A stretch of 60,882 bases of DNA from Candidatus Gastranaerophilales bacterium (GCA_944325575.1 CALVAR010000012.1:1-60882); one strand, 5' to 3'. Counted from the stretch's first letter, positions 1 to 9,100 are shown. The notes: a model not told the origin generated them from the sequence alone. Program-made: numbers and translations.

Positions 1-75
1 GGACTTATTGAACAAAACAGACTTGCCAATTGCACAGGTTCTACAAGTAGTCGGAGTCAGTTGACTATATGAAAA
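1..75 (+). repeat. Copy A (3' end only) of the ~265-bp dispersed element
   Basis: The last ~70 bases of a dispersed element whose fuller copies lie at 6740-7003, 35543-35808 and 43307-43480. The shared end reads GTAGTCGGAGTCAGTTGAC and is followed by TATATGAAA. The left part is cut by the window edge and differs from the other copies by several bases. It sits just beyond the stop codon of fliN, on the opposite strand, with no gene start downstream of its -35-like TTGACT. Confidence 0.75.
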
Positions 76-80
76 TTTTA

Positions 81-662
81 TTACAGGCTCTTAATTCTTT
101 CCTCAGGATCAGTAATGCTTGTTATACGCAGACCAAAGTTGTCTTCTATAACAACAACTTCGCCGTTAGCAACATGTTTTCCGTTGGCAAAAAGCTCTAC
201 GGATTCTCCGGCAACTTTATCCAGCTCAATAATAGAACCTCTTGTAAGTTCAAGTACCTTTTTAACCGGAAGCTGACAGCGTCCGAGTTCTACAGTGAGC
301 TCAAGCTTAATATCCATTAAAAGCTCAAGGTTTTTGTTTGTATCTGTATTTGTAGGCGTATAACTGTCAAACGGAGTAAATTCAACCGGTCTGACTGTTA
401 CGGGGCCGTCATTTGGTTCATTATTTTCTATATGAACTTCATTAACACTGCTGCCCTGCATTTCATCAAAGTTATAATCAGAAACATTTTCATGATGTTC
501 ACCTGCTGCATCTGCGGGGGGTTCCTGTGCAGCATTTTGCATAATTTCTGCATCCGTATTACCCAAATCAAAATTCGCAGGATTTATACTGCTGTTATCG
601 TTATCTTGAGGCGGAATTCCCTCCGGATTAAATTCATTGTCGTTTATATTATCTTCTGCCAT
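81..662 (-). CDS. fliN: Flagellar motor switch protein FliN
   Basis: FliN is a C-ring protein that, with FliM and FliG, sets rotation direction and docks the export ATPase complex. The C-terminal SpoA/FliMN domain is at about residues 113-190 and shows the typical run [19 protein letters not shown] followed by GSIIELDK and the ANGEVVV...GLRIT segment. The first ~110 residues are an acidic, Asn/Pro/Glu-rich, low-complexity extension, making the protein 193 residues against roughly 80-140 in many FliN; FliY-type proteins also carry extensions, but no CheC-like domain is visible here. Start supported by AAAGGA six bases upstream. Last gene of motA-motB-fliL-fliM-fliN, 12 bases after fliM. Confidence 0.93.
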   Translation of the reverse strand: MAEDNINDNEFNPEGIPPQDNDNSSINPANFDLGNTDAEIMQNAAQEPPADAAGEHHENVSDYNFDEMQGSSVNEVHIENNEPNDGPVTVRPVEFTPFDSYTPTNTDTNKNLELLMDIKLELTVELGRCQLPVKKVLELTRGSIIELDKVAGESVELFANGKHVANGEVVVIEDNFGLRITSITDPEERIKSL

Positions 663-674
663 GGAAAATCCTTT

Positions 675-1697
675 CTAAAAATAACGCTTGAGGGCATCTA
701 CATAGTAATCATATCTGTCTGTTATTTTGACACAAATCTTGTCTTTTATCCTGCCCGGACGTGCGTAAAACTTTCTTTCGCCGTTTACTTTGACTATCAA
801 ATCTTCGGTGGCGGCATTATCTAATTTTAATACATCTCCTTCTTTTAAATCAAGAAATTCCTGCATTGTTATATCTGTCTGTCCGAACAAAACATTGATA
901 TCAACAAGTGAAGTATCGAGTTTTTCTATCATTTTCTGGCGTTCTTCACTGGTTGCAATAATACCTTTTGTCTGGAAAATATGCTGCGTTGTTAATTGTG
1001 ACAGTACGTTTTCCAGCACCGGATACGGGAAACATAAACTTATAAGCCCGTAATGTTTGCCTGATATATGAACTTCCAGAGTAATCAGAGCAACAATCTC
1101 ACCGGGTGTTGCAACCTGAATGCCGGAATAATTGTTATCAAGACCTATCAAATTGGATTCGACAGGTATAATATGAGACCAGGCTTCGGCAAGAGTCTGG
1201 ATAGTGCGTTCTATCATCTTTTTTACAAGAGATTCTTCTACGTCGGTAAGCTCTCTGGGTTTTACTTCCACTGTGCCTACACCGCCGAGCATTCTGTCAA
1301 CTATACTTGAAAGAACCTCAAAACTAATACCGAGAAGTATCTGCCCCGGTAACGGATTAAGTTCAAAAATGGCTATTGATATAGGGTTTGGCACGGAACG
1401 CATAAATTCGTCATAAGTAAGCTGGTCAACCGATACTACATCAACCTCAAGATGCATTCTGAGATATGCTGTCAACACAAGCGCCAGCTGTCTTGAAAAT
1501 TCTTTGTGAATATCCTGCAGACCTCTCAGGTGGTCTTTGGAGAATTTGTCAGGACGTCTGAAGTTATAAAGTTTGTAGCCCTTTTTATGCTCATCGCCTT
1601 CTTCAAGAGAGTTCACAAAAATATTCTTGTCCTCATATTCCATAGGAAAAGAATCGTTATTTTTTTCTGTTTTTGAATGTCTATCCGAAGCAGACAT
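675..1697 (-). CDS. fliM: Flagellar motor switch protein FliM
   Basis: Core C-ring protein linking FliG to FliN. The middle CheC-like domain (about residues 50-240) contains the family stretch DQLTYDEFMRSVPNPISIA followed by GQILLGISFEVLSSIVDRMLGG, and a C-terminal SpoA domain starts near residue 260 (LVDINVLFGQTDITMQEFLDLKEGDVLKLD). The ~45 residues before the core have no recognisable EIDALL-type CheY-P binding helix, which most FliM carry at the very N-terminus. Start preceded by AAGGGGAG. Between fliL and fliN in the minus-strand motor operon. Confidence 0.95.
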   Translation of the reverse strand: MSASDRHSKTEKNNDSFPMEYEDKNIFVNSLEEGDEHKKGYKLYNFRRPDKFSKDHLRGLQDIHKEFSRQLALVLTAYLRMHLEVDVVSVDQLTYDEFMRSVPNPISIAIFELNPLPGQILLGISFEVLSSIVDRMLGGVGTVEVKPRELTDVEESLVKKMIERTIQTLAEAWSHIIPVESNLIGLDNNYSGIQVATPGEIVALITLEVHISGKHYGLISLCFPYPVLENVLSQLTTQHIFQTKGIIATSEERQKMIEKLDTSLVDINVLFGQTDITMQEFLDLKEGDVLKLDNAATEDLIVKVNGERKFYARPGRIKDKICVKITDRYDYYVDALKRYF

Positions 1698-1722
1698 TTT
1701 TTCTCCCCTTATAATTATGTGT

Positions 1723-2331
1723 TTATTGCATGATAAATTGGCCGAAGCTGACCCTTATAACTTCTCTTTCTCCGTCAAATATACCGTTAACGGATTCTGC
1801 TATCTGCTGTTTTGCAAGCTCTTTGCCTGCAGTGGTAGAAAGCTCATCCGATGTTTTGCTGGTTAAAACAGTAATAACAGCATCTCGGATAGCGGGCTTG
1901 TATTGTTCCATTTCCGCAACTATAGCTGCTTTGGGATCAGGTGCAGTTTCACCGTGTCCGCCGTGACCGCCTGATTTCTTTTCTTCTTCAGTCTGTGCGG
2001 ACGGCTCAGGATTTGTTATTTCTATTGCAACATTAGCCTTGAGGTAGCGTCTCGGGTCAATGTCGCTTAAATTCATTGTAAAATCACCCAGATCAAGCAC
2101 TATACCCTTTTCCGGTTTATCAAGCTGTTCTTCCGTTGTTTCATTCTGGTCTGCAGTTACATTCTGCAACTGGGTTGTTAAAAGATTCGACTGCAGAAAA
2201 TAGTTAACACCTATAAAAATTATACAAACAATGGTTGTTGTAATTATATTGATTAATATAGAGCTTCCGCTGCCTGTTTTTGCATCTTTTTCTTTTATTT
2301 CAGGCTCTTTTGCCTGTGTCGGTTTTGCCAT
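1723..2331 (-). CDS. fliL: Flagellar basal body-associated protein FliL
   Basis: Single-pass inner-membrane protein around the stator units, thought to support stator function under load. Seen: short basic cytoplasmic head, one transmembrane helix at about residues 25-47 (SSILINIITTTIVCIIFIGV), an acidic linker, then the periplasmic FliL domain with LDLGDFTMNLSD and RRYLKANVAIEI, ending in VIRVSFGQFIMQ, a typical FliL C-terminus. A GGH-rich insert (GGHGGHGE) near residue 125 is unusual. Start backed by GGAG. Lies 17 bases after motB and 25 before fliM. Confidence 0.9.
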   Translation of the reverse strand: MAKPTQAKEPEIKEKDAKTGSGSSILINIITTTIVCIIFIGVNYFLQSNLLTTQLQNVTADQNETTEEQLDKPEKGIVLDLGDFTMNLSDIDPRRYLKANVAIEITNPEPSAQTEEEKKSGGHGGHGETAPDPKAAIVAEMEQYKPAIRDAVITVLTSKTSDELSTTAGKELAKQQIAESVNGIFDGEREVIRVSFGQFIMQ

Positions 2332-2348
2332 TTCATATCTCCAAGCTT

Positions 2349-3095
2349 TTAGTTATTTTTTTCAGAGCTTAATACTATTATATCCACTCTTCTGTTTTTT
2401 GCACGTCCTTGAGGTGTAGTATTTTCTTCGACCGGCATATATTCTCCGTAACCTACTGCAGAGAGCCTGCTTGGCGGGAATTTATGCGCTTCTGTCAGAT
2501 ATTTGATGATGTTTGTTGCACGTGCTGTAGACAACTCCCAGTTAGAAGGATATTTTTCGCTTCTTATAGGCATGGAATCCGTATGACCTTCTATCAGAAC
2601 AGGATTTTGAAATTTTGCCAGAGAAAGCGAAATTTTATCCAGTGTAGCTTTTGCCTGTGGTTTTATTATAGCAGAACCGGGGTCAAAAAGCATAGTATCA
2701 TTAAGCCTGATTACTACTCCTCTGTCTGTTTTTATTAATTTTACAGAGGTATTTACATCTATATCTTTTTCTATCTGTTCTGCAATCTTTTGAGCGTCCA
2801 GTATACCGTCACCGCCGTCTAGTATAGTTTTTCCGGTATTATCAAACTGACTTTCCGGTGTTTTTTCCGCCTCAACATTCTTAACATTTTCTGTTTCTTC
2901 AATATTTGTTTTAACAGAAGCGGAAGAAAATACTTTTTGTATGGATTTGTTTACATCTTTAACTTTTAAATCACCCATGGAGCTTGTTGCAAACATAACC
3001 ATAAACAATGCAAGAAGCATTGTTACAAAGTCTGCGTAAGAAATTACCCAGCGGTTTATATAATCATTAGAATTTGAGTAGTAATCGTTTCTCAT
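2349..3095 (-). CDS. motB: Flagellar motor stator protein MotB
   Basis: Stator subunit that conducts ions with MotA and anchors to peptidoglycan. The N-terminal helix RWVISYADFVTMLLALFMVMF (about residues 15-35) holds the conserved channel aspartate D22. A linker is followed by an OmpA-like peptidoglycan-binding domain (about 130-245) with VLIEGHTDSMPIRSEKYPSNW, ELSTARA and the closing GRAKNRRVDI motif. Start codon abuts the motA stop codon, so translation is probably coupled. Ion type (H+ or Na+) cannot be told from sequence alone. Confidence 0.95.
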   Translation of the reverse strand: MRNDYYSNSNDYINRWVISYADFVTMLLALFMVMFATSSMGDLKVKDVNKSIQKVFSSASVKTNIEETENVKNVEAEKTPESQFDNTGKTILDGGDGILDAQKIAEQIEKDIDVNTSVKLIKTDRGVVIRLNDTMLFDPGSAIIKPQAKATLDKISLSLAKFQNPVLIEGHTDSMPIRSEKYPSNWELSTARATNIIKYLTEAHKFPPSRLSAVGYGEYMPVEENTTPQGRAKNRRVDIIVLSSEKNN

Positions 3096-3896
3096 TTATC
3101 TTGTTCCGTATAACCCCGCTGTCTTTTTGTGTCCAATTGAGTGGTGTCCGTTATGATATTTTAAATACGCAAGCAGTTTTTCTTCTATAACCATCGGAGA
3201 TTCTTCCATTTGTATGGAGACAATTCCCTGAAGAACTACTTCTTTTAAAAGAATTTTTTCTCTTGTGTTCATTTTAAGTTTTCCTGCAACGGGCAGGAAT
3301 AAAAGATTGGCAAAGCCAACGCCGTATAATGTTGATACAAAAGCCACCGCAATACCCTGTGCAAGAATATCAGGCTGCTGTATGTATCCCATAATCTGGA
3401 TAAGACCGAAAACAGCACCTACTATGCCGAATGTCGGTGCATAACCGCCGAGTGCTTCAAATACTCTGGAGTTTATCAGCTCTTCTTCTTCGTCGTAGGA
3501 TATTTCCGCTTTCAGAATATCATATATCATTTGCGGATTGTTAAAATCTATGGATAGCTGTATTCCTCTTTTCAAAAATGGGTCTTGAATACTGTCCACA
3601 AGATTGTTGAGTGCAAACAGTCCTTTTACCCTTGCCTGATGGGATAAATAAATAATCTCATCAATAACTTTCATATGCGATGGCTGTTTATCCAAAAATA
3701 CGTCTACGGAAGACTTCAGGGCATTCATTAATGTAGAAGGTTTAAAATTGACTATGGCAGCGCAGAATGTTCCGCCTAATACTATCATAATCGCTGACGG
3801 CTGAAGCAATGACACCATAGATGCGCCTTCTGTTCTGTGCGATGCCAGTATTAAAAATACAGCCGCAAAAACTGCTATTATTGCCGAAAAATTCAA
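3096..3896 (-). CDS. motA: Flagellar motor stator protein MotA
   Basis: Four-helix stator subunit that pushes on FliG. Hydrophobic helices at the N-terminus (about 2-22 and 32-52) and a pair near 150-210; the latter region contains GGYAPTFGIVGAVFGLI and GIAVAFVSTLYGVGFANL, classic MotA signatures with the conserved prolines in the third and fourth helices. The cytoplasmic loop between helices two and three carries charged residues. Start is a TTG with AGAGGT seven bases upstream. First gene of the motor operon; its stop codon touches the motB start. Confidence 0.95.
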   Translation of the reverse strand: MNFSAIIAVFAAVFLILASHRTEGASMVSLLQPSAIMIVLGGTFCAAIVNFKPSTLMNALKSSVDVFLDKQPSHMKVIDEIIYLSHQARVKGLFALNNLVDSIQDPFLKRGIQLSIDFNNPQMIYDILKAEISYDEEEELINSRVFEALGGYAPTFGIVGAVFGLIQIMGYIQQPDILAQGIAVAFVSTLYGVGFANLLFLPVAGKLKMNTREKILLKEVVLQGIVSIQMEESPMVIEEKLLAYLKYHNGHHSIGHKKTAGLYGTR

Positions 3897-4084
3897 AACT
3901 TACCTCTCAATTATTAAACATCCCCATGGTCTGTTTGGGCACAAATAATGCCTACGATAATATCATTCCACATTTTTAATATCGGGAATATCCATCAAAT
4001 AATGTATTTTTTAATCTTGTTTTTTAATGACAACATTTATAAAAAAATATATAATAAATTATGAAATTTTGTAAGGAGAGTTAT

Positions 4085-4750
4085 ATGTTAACAAATAAAA
4101 TCAAAAAAACTGCATTTACTCTTGCAGAAGTTCTGGTAACACTGATGATTATCGGTGTTATAGCTGCTATGACTGTACCTACTCTTAAAAGACATGCTGA
4201 AATGGAAGAATATGCTGCAGGATGTAAAAAAGCATACTCTACAATATCTAATGCTACAAAAATGGCAGAGATGGAACACGGTGATGTAAAAAGATGGGGA
4301 AAACTGGATAAAGAACAAAAAAACCTTCAAAAAATATATGATTACTATAGCGAAAAAATGAATATTATTAATTATTGCCCTGCTAATACAAGCGGCTGCT
4401 GGCAACAGTCTACTTCTTTGGCAGGAGAAGACACAGGCAATGACTATGGTATAGAAGAAAATGCAATTTCGTTTACAACAGCTGACGGTATGCACTGGTC
4501 TATATCCGGAGGAGATCCTAAATCAGTAGGTGTTGACGATGCTCCGGAAGGAAGCATAATTGTATGGGCAGATATTAACGGAAATAAAAAGCCAAATCAG
4601 ATAGGGTCTGACGTATTTTCCTTTGTAATAGACCCGACAAGAGGTGTTTTGCCCGGCGGTGCTGATAATGAGTATGTGAATTGCACCTCAGGTGCCAGCG
4701 GAAAGGACTGTGCGGCAAGAGTAATTAAAGAAGGCAAGATAACATATTAA
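4085..4750 (+). CDS. Type IV prepilin-like protein
   Basis: Probable pseudopilin with a class III signal peptide: basic head (LTNKIKKTA), then FTLAEVLVTLMIIGVIAAM, with glutamate at position +5 of the mature chain as the assembly machinery requires. Cleavage would be after Ala rather than the usual Gly. The rest is a soluble domain with four cysteines in two pairs. The ATG at 4085 is chosen over one at 4061 because AAGGAGAG (4073-4080) lies just before it and would otherwise be inside the gene. No pilus assembly genes adjoin; it stands alone, followed by a terminator shared with typA. Confidence 0.88.
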   Translation: MLTNKIKKTAFTLAEVLVTLMIIGVIAAMTVPTLKRHAEMEEYAAGCKKAYSTISNATKMAEMEHGDVKRWGKLDKEQKNLQKIYDYYSEKMNIINYCPANTSGCWQQSTSLAGEDTGNDYGIEENAISFTTADGMHWSISGGDPKSVGVDDAPEGSIIVWADINGNKKPNQIGSDVFSFVIDPTRGVLPGGADNEYVNCTSGASGKDCAARVIKEGKITY

Positions 4751-4765
4751 TAAAATGTATGGAAT

Positions 4766-4802
4766 AAAAAGAGCTCTTTTAAAAATCAAAGAGCTCTTTT
4801 TA
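4766..4802. terminator. Bidirectional rho-independent terminator between prepilin gene and typA
   Basis: An 11-bp perfect stem, AAAAAGAGCTC with GAGCTCTTTTT, around a 13-base loop. T-runs on both strands let it serve the plus-strand prepilin gene and the minus-strand typA gene, which converge here. Confidence 0.85.
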
Positions 4803-4819
4803 TTTATAAATTAAATTTA

Positions 4820-6607
4820 CTATCTTAATTTAACCAGATCATATTTTCTCATTCTGATGTTAACAGGCGTAACTTCCACAAGTTCATCATCAGAGATATA
4901 TTCAAGACACTCTTCAAGAGACAAGAGTCTGGGTGCTTGAAGGGTAACCATAACATCTGCTGTCGCTGTTCTCATATTTGTAAGTTTCTTGGTTTTGCAG
5001 ACATTAACGGGGATGTCCTGTGCTCTGTTGCATTCTCCGACAATCATGCCTCTGTATACTTTTGTTTTTGGAGTAATAAAGAAGACGCCTCTGTCTTCGA
5101 ACTGAGCAAGTGCATAAGGAACAGCCTCGCCTTCTTCGTGTGCAATCAAAGAGCCCATTCTCTGTCGGTTTATATCTCCGGCATAAGGTTTGTATTCCGC
5201 AAAAGTATGGTTCATAATGCCTTCGCCGCGTGTCATTCTGATAAACTCGCCCCTGAAGCCGATAAGACCTCTTGAAGGAATGAGAAATCTCATTTTTGAA
5301 CGGGTTCCGACAGCCTGCATTTCTAACATTTCGCCTTTTCTGCCCGCAAGTTTTTCAATACATCCGCCTGCGCATTCTTCCGGAACATCTATGAGTAAAT
5401 CTTCAAAAGGTTCATAAGTTTCTTCATTGATTGTTTTATAAATAACTTCCGGTTTGGAAACCTGAAACTCGTAACCTTCTCTTCTCATTGTTTCAATAAG
5501 AATACTCAAATGCAGCTCACCTCTGCCTGAAACTTTAAAAACATCCGTTGAGTCTGTATCTTCCACTCTCAGTGATACATTTTTTTCAAGTTCCTGATAT
5601 AGTCTTTTTCTCAGTTGTCTTGAGGTTACAAATTTTCCTTCCTGTCCGGCAAAAGGACTGTTATTTACGGAAAAATTCATCTGCAGCGTGGGTTCATCTA
5701 TTTTTATCAACGGCAAAGCCTTAGGATTTTCAAGGCTTGCAATGGTTTCTCCAATTTGAATATCCGGGAAGCCTGCTATGCCTACGATATCGCCGGCATG
5801 TGCTTCTTTGATTTCCACACGGCCGAGGTCTTCAAAGCCGAATAGTTTTATAATCTTGCCTTTTGTAATCGTACCGTCAGTATGTATATGGCTGACCTGC
5901 TCCTGAGATTTCATCGAGCCGTTAACGATTCTGCCTATTGCAATACGGCCGACATACTCATTGTAATCAAGAGTTGTTACGTGGAATTGCAAATCCTGTG
6001 AAGCATCCGCTATAGGTGCTTTTACATTTTCTATAATACAGTCTAAAAGCGGAATAATATCTTTGGATTCATCTTCAAGCTCTTTTTTTGCAAAGCCTTG
6101 GAGGCTGCTTGAATATATAACAGGGAAATCCAGAAGATACTCATCATCGGTAAGTTCCGTAAACAGGTCAAACACTTTGTTAAGTGCTTCATCAGGGTCA
6201 GCTGCCGGTTTGTCAATTTTGTTTATTACAACAATGACTCTGATGCCAAGCTCAAGAGCTTTTTGCAAAACGAATCTTGTCTGCGGCATCGGGCCTTCCG
6301 CTGCATCAACGATAAGCAAAGCACCGTCCACCATACCGAGGACACGCTCTACCTCACCGCCAAAATCTGCGTGGCCGGGGGTGTCCACAATATTAATTTT
6401 GTAACCGTTATAATGTACGGAAACATTTTTGGCCAGAATGGTAATGCCTCTTTCTCTTTCAAGGTCATTGCTGTCCAACACACGCTCCTGAACGACTTCA
6501 TTTTGTCTGAATACACCGCACTGTTTGAGCATACAATCCACAAGCGTTGTTTTGCCGTGGTCAACGTGGGCGATGATGGCTATATTTCTTAATTTTGAAC
6601 TGTCCAT
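4820..6607 (-). CDS. typA: Translational GTPase TypA/BipA
   Basis: Ribosome-binding GTPase of the EF-G family, involved in stress adaptation and large-subunit assembly. G domain motifs: P-loop AHVDHGKTT (about residues 13-21), the effector-loop ERERGITI, DTPGHADFGGEVER, and NKIDKPAADP. The C-terminal half contains ISDDELVEVTPVNIRMRK, specific for TypA, and GRGELHLSILIETMRREG. I start at the ATG at 6607 (595 residues); a longer reading from 6697 would add 30 non-family residues. Convergent with the prepilin gene; a dispersed element with a -35-like end points at it from 6740. Confidence 0.96.
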   Translation of the reverse strand: MDSSKLRNIAIIAHVDHGKTTLVDCMLKQCGVFRQNEVVQERVLDSNDLERERGITILAKNVSVHYNGYKINIVDTPGHADFGGEVERVLGMVDGALLIVDAAEGPMPQTRFVLQKALELGIRVIVVINKIDKPAADPDEALNKVFDLFTELTDDEYLLDFPVIYSSSLQGFAKKELEDESKDIIPLLDCIIENVKAPIADASQDLQFHVTTLDYNEYVGRIAIGRIVNGSMKSQEQVSHIHTDGTITKGKIIKLFGFEDLGRVEIKEAHAGDIVGIAGFPDIQIGETIASLENPKALPLIKIDEPTLQMNFSVNNSPFAGQEGKFVTSRQLRKRLYQELEKNVSLRVEDTDSTDVFKVSGRGELHLSILIETMRREGYEFQVSKPEVIYKTINEETYEPFEDLLIDVPEECAGGCIEKLAGRKGEMLEMQAVGTRSKMRFLIPSRGLIGFRGEFIRMTRGEGIMNHTFAEYKPYAGDINRQRMGSLIAHEEGEAVPYALAQFEDRGVFFITPKTKVYRGMIVGECNRAQDIPVNVCKTKKLTNMRTATADVMVTLQAPRLLSLEECLEYISDDELVEVTPVNIRMRKYDLVKLR

Positions 6608-6739
6608 ATTTATACCTGTTTTTGTTATTAATGTTTGTAACCTTATATTCGAATAATATAACAGACATTGTGCAAAGTAAAACTGTGGATTTTTCAATAT
6701 TTTGCAAAATGTGGCATTAAAACTTTACAGTGAGAAATA

Positions 6740-7003
6740 ATTTCATATTGTCAACTGACTCCGACTACTTGATGAACCTGTGCAATAAACAAGTCCGTTT
6801 TTATCAGCAAGTCCAGCACAGGCAACAAGTGCATGGGGTCACTTCCGTAAAATTTATACTTTTGCGTCCTCGCTACCTCTCATAAATATACCACCGGCAT
6901 ATTTATTCGGCAGAGTGTGTACCACTTCTAGCTTGAGATGTAGGCGAGTTTACGAGCCGTACATATCAGGATACTCCTGAGTACAAGCGAGGCCGCCTCA
7001 GAC
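6740..7003 (-). repeat. Copy B of the ~265-bp dispersed element
   Basis: A 264-bp noncoding unit that, read on the minus strand, matches the copy at 35543-35808 along its length with scattered substitutions. Internal features shared by copies: a hairpin around AAATATGCC/GGCATATTT, arms CCTGTGC and GCACAGG enclosing two GGACTTG direct repeats, and the terminal GTCGGAGTCAGTTGACA. The TTGACA hexamer (6749-6754, minus strand) points at typA. No transposase or open frame longer than ~20 codons is present. Together with the prs promoter it accounts for the 637-bp gap between typA and prs. Confidence 0.85.
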
Positions 7004-7191
7004 ATTTTTAAATATTTCTTGCTACAAACTGTTATTTTGTACGAAAAACATTACATTTGTAACATTTTATTTCAATTTAAAAAATCTCTTATTCTGCCGT
7101 AACAAAAAATATATTTACGATTTTTAGTGCATAATACAATTTAACAAGTTTAATTATTGTAAAATTGCATGTATAAAATAAATGACTTTAC

Positions 7192-7200
7192 TGCTATAAT
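7192..7200 (+). promoter_or_regulatory. Extended -10 promoter of prs
   Basis: TGCTATAAT is a perfect extended -10 (TGnTATAAT) with no strong -35 17 bases upstream. It predicts a start of transcription near 7207 and a ~38-base leader that includes the AAGGAAGG ribosome binding site at 7229-7236. Confidence 0.6.
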
Positions 7201-7244
7201 TTAAAGGTCTGTATGCAAAATAAAAGGCAAGGAAGGAATTAAAA

Positions 7245-8255
7245 ATGGAACTTACTATGGAATTTCCCCAGCGTGAAAGAGTAATAAACCCTACACATGA
7301 CATAAAACTTTTTGCAGGGCGTGCACACACAAAACTTGCCGAAGAAATTGCAGCATATCTGGGTACAAGTGTCGGCCCTATGATTATCAAAAATTTTGCG
7401 GATGGAGAAATTTATGTTCAGGTTCAGCAAAGCATCCGCGGTGATGATGTATTTTTAATCCAGCCTTTGTCAAACCCTGTTAATGAAAATCTCATGGAAC
7501 TTTTAATAATGATAGATGCATTTAAAAGAGCAAGTGCAAAATCTATCACAGCGGTAATTCCTTACTACGGATATGCAAGACAGGACAGAAAGACTTCCGG
7601 CAGAGAAGCTATTACGGCAAAACTTGTTGCTGACCTTTTAACAACAGCAGGTGCTGACAGAATCCTTGCAATGGATTTGCATACAGGCCAGATTCAAGGC
7701 TTTTTCAATATTCTTGTTGATCATATTTATGCAACTCCTGTTTTAACCGAATATATCAAAAATTTGAATATACCGGCAGACAAACTTGTTGCTGTAAGCC
7801 CTGATACAGGCGGCGTTCAAAGAACAAGAGTTTTTGCAAAACAGTTAGACTGCCCTCTTGCAATTGTGGATAAAAGACGTGACAAACACAATGAAGCTAT
7901 TGCGGACCATGTTATCGGCGATGTTCAGGGCAAAATTTGCGTGCTTGTTGATGACATGATTGATACAGCAGGTACAATCTGCGAAGCGTCCAAGCTTCTT
8001 ATAAGAGAAGGTGCGGAAAAAGTTTATGTATGTGCGGCTCACGGTATACTTTCTGGTCCTGCAATACAGAGATTGGAAGATGCCCCTGTAGAGGAAGTCA
8101 TTATCACAAACTCTATCCCTCTTGACAGAGAAGTATCTTCAAAATTTACCCAGTTGAGCATTGCTCCTATTCTGGGAGAGGCAATTTCGAGAATCCATGA
8201 TAATGAATCCGTAAGTTCATTATTCGGCTTTGAAAAAGAATACAAATCTTATTAA
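7245..8255 (+). CDS. prs: Ribose-phosphate pyrophosphokinase (PRPP synthetase)
   Basis: Makes PRPP from ribose-5-phosphate and ATP for nucleotide, histidine and tryptophan synthesis. Class I family signs in order: DIKLFAGRAHTKLAEEIAAYLG, the FADGE and S(I)RGDDVF regions, PYYGYARQDRK (ATP binding), TADRILAMDLHTGQIQGFF (metal/ATP histidine), and the PRPP loop VLVDDMIDTAGTI. Length 336 with a ~15-residue N-terminal extension (MELTMEFPQRERVINP) not seen in most homologues. Strong AAGGAAGG eight bases upstream. Monocistronic, ending in a hairpin at 8281. Confidence 0.97.
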   Translation: MELTMEFPQRERVINPTHDIKLFAGRAHTKLAEEIAAYLGTSVGPMIIKNFADGEIYVQVQQSIRGDDVFLIQPLSNPVNENLMELLIMIDAFKRASAKSITAVIPYYGYARQDRKTSGREAITAKLVADLLTTAGADRILAMDLHTGQIQGFFNILVDHIYATPVLTEYIKNLNIPADKLVAVSPDTGGVQRTRVFAKQLDCPLAIVDKRRDKHNEAIADHVIGDVQGKICVLVDDMIDTAGTICEASKLLIREGAEKVYVCAAHGILSGPAIQRLEDAPVEEVIITNSIPLDREVSSKFTQLSIAPILGEAISRIHDNESVSSLFGFEKEYKSY

Positions 8256-8280
8256 CATAAGGTTATTAAGGGATAATAAA

Positions 8281-8316
8281 AATCCGGAGATTCAGGCAAT
8301 ACTCCGGATTTCTTCT
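8281..8316 (+). terminator. Terminator downstream of prs
   Basis: A 9-bp stem AATCCGGAG/CTCCGGATT (8281-8289 with 8302-8310), a 12-base loop and TTCTTCTT after it, 25 bases past the prs stop codon. Confidence 0.75.
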
Positions 8317-8398
8317 TATTATTAAGAAATATCTGAACTCATGTTTATTAAAAAGCTGTACTCTAAAAGAACACAAAAATTGTCTGAGGCGTCATAAG

Positions 8399-8662
8399 CT
8401 ATGACAGCTTTTCTGTTTCTTTGTTGTATTTCTTGTATTGTCCGATAACACACGTTTGCAGTTTTCTGTTATCTTCCATTTTTGCTGTTATATATTTTAT
8501 GAGACAGGCTCTGATTTCGGCGGTTTTTGCTAAAAAATAATCCGCTGAATTTGTAATTTTGGGGTTATCGGATTTTATTTTAATACTTCGAAACTCCGGC
8601 ATGTTTTTTACCGGTTTTTCAATGTCCGTGAGTATTTTGTTTAGTTCTGTTATTGAGTTCAT
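8399..8662 (-). CDS. Small hypothetical protein
   Basis: An 87-residue open frame for a charged, mostly helical soluble protein (many Lys/Glu/Ile) with two cysteines; not recognised. No signal peptide or membrane helix. The start at 8660-8662 has no clear ribosome binding site, so both start and reality are uncertain. It fills the gap between the prs terminator and the divergent XRE regulator gene and could be the regulator's target. Confidence 0.4.
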   Translation of the reverse strand: MNSITELNKILTDIEKPVKNMPEFRSIKIKSDNPKITNSADYFLAKTAEIRACLIKYITAKMEDNRKLQTCVIGQYKKYNKETEKLS

Positions 8663-8704
8663 GGCATTTTATATAATTTCTTTACACAATAATTATATTA
8701 TAAA

Positions 8705-8747
8705 AGTATCATATGAGGGAGTATTTTAGTATCATATAGTGCCATAT
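8705..8747. promoter_or_regulatory. Candidate operator: repeated AGTATCATAT upstream of the XRE gene
   Basis: AGTATCATAT occurs at 8705-8714 and 8728-8737, and a degenerate copy AGTGCCATAT follows at 8738-8747. The direct repeats lie between two divergent genes, one of which encodes a helix-turn-helix protein, a usual place for autoregulation. Binding is inference. Confidence 0.4.
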
Positions 8748-8779
8748 TTTTGTAAAACTTAAAAAAGTAAAATAATTTT

Positions 8780-9100
8780 ATGGCAAATCTTTCACAAATA
8801 TTTAGTAAAAATCTTAAACAACTAAGAAAAGCAACTAATTTAAGTCAACGCAACTTTTCTGAAAAAGCTGAGATTGGTGAAAAATCACTTATAAGACTTG
8901 AAAAAGGTCAAGGTGGTATAAAATTTGCTACTTTGGAAAAACTGGCAAAGGCATTAGACGTACCTCCGTCAGCGTTTTTCACGGACGAAGATTCCTCGCA
9001 AGACCTTGCTGTACAAAAAATTCAGCATGCAATAAAAGATCTTTCCGAAGAAAAACTAAAAATAGTTTATAACCTTATACGTGAACTGAAAAATATCTAA
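8780..9100 (+). CDS. XRE-family helix-turn-helix regulator
   Basis: A 106-residue protein with an N-terminal Cro/CI-type HTH at about residues 8-62: NLKQLRKATNLSQRNFSEKAEIGEKSLIRLEKGQ, followed by TLEKLAKALDVPPSAFF. The C-terminal tail is a short amphipathic helix, possibly for dimerisation. There is no Shine-Dalgarno; instead TAAAAT lies six bases before the ATG, compatible with a leaderless transcript. No phage or toxin gene is adjacent, so the role may be autoregulation plus control of the small divergent gene. Confidence 0.88.
   Translation: MANLSQIFSKNLKQLRKATNLSQRNFSEKAEIGEKSLIRLEKGQGGIKFATLEKLAKALDVPPSAFFTDEDSSQDLAVQKIQHAIKDLSEEKLKIVYNLIRELKNI

Noticed and set aside
3925-3955. Sigma-54 (-24/-12) promoter before motA
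   Set aside because: GG-N10-GC is present (minus strand), but the flanking consensus is poor and the same bases form a GGCA/TGCC hairpin; no sigma-54 activator is seen.
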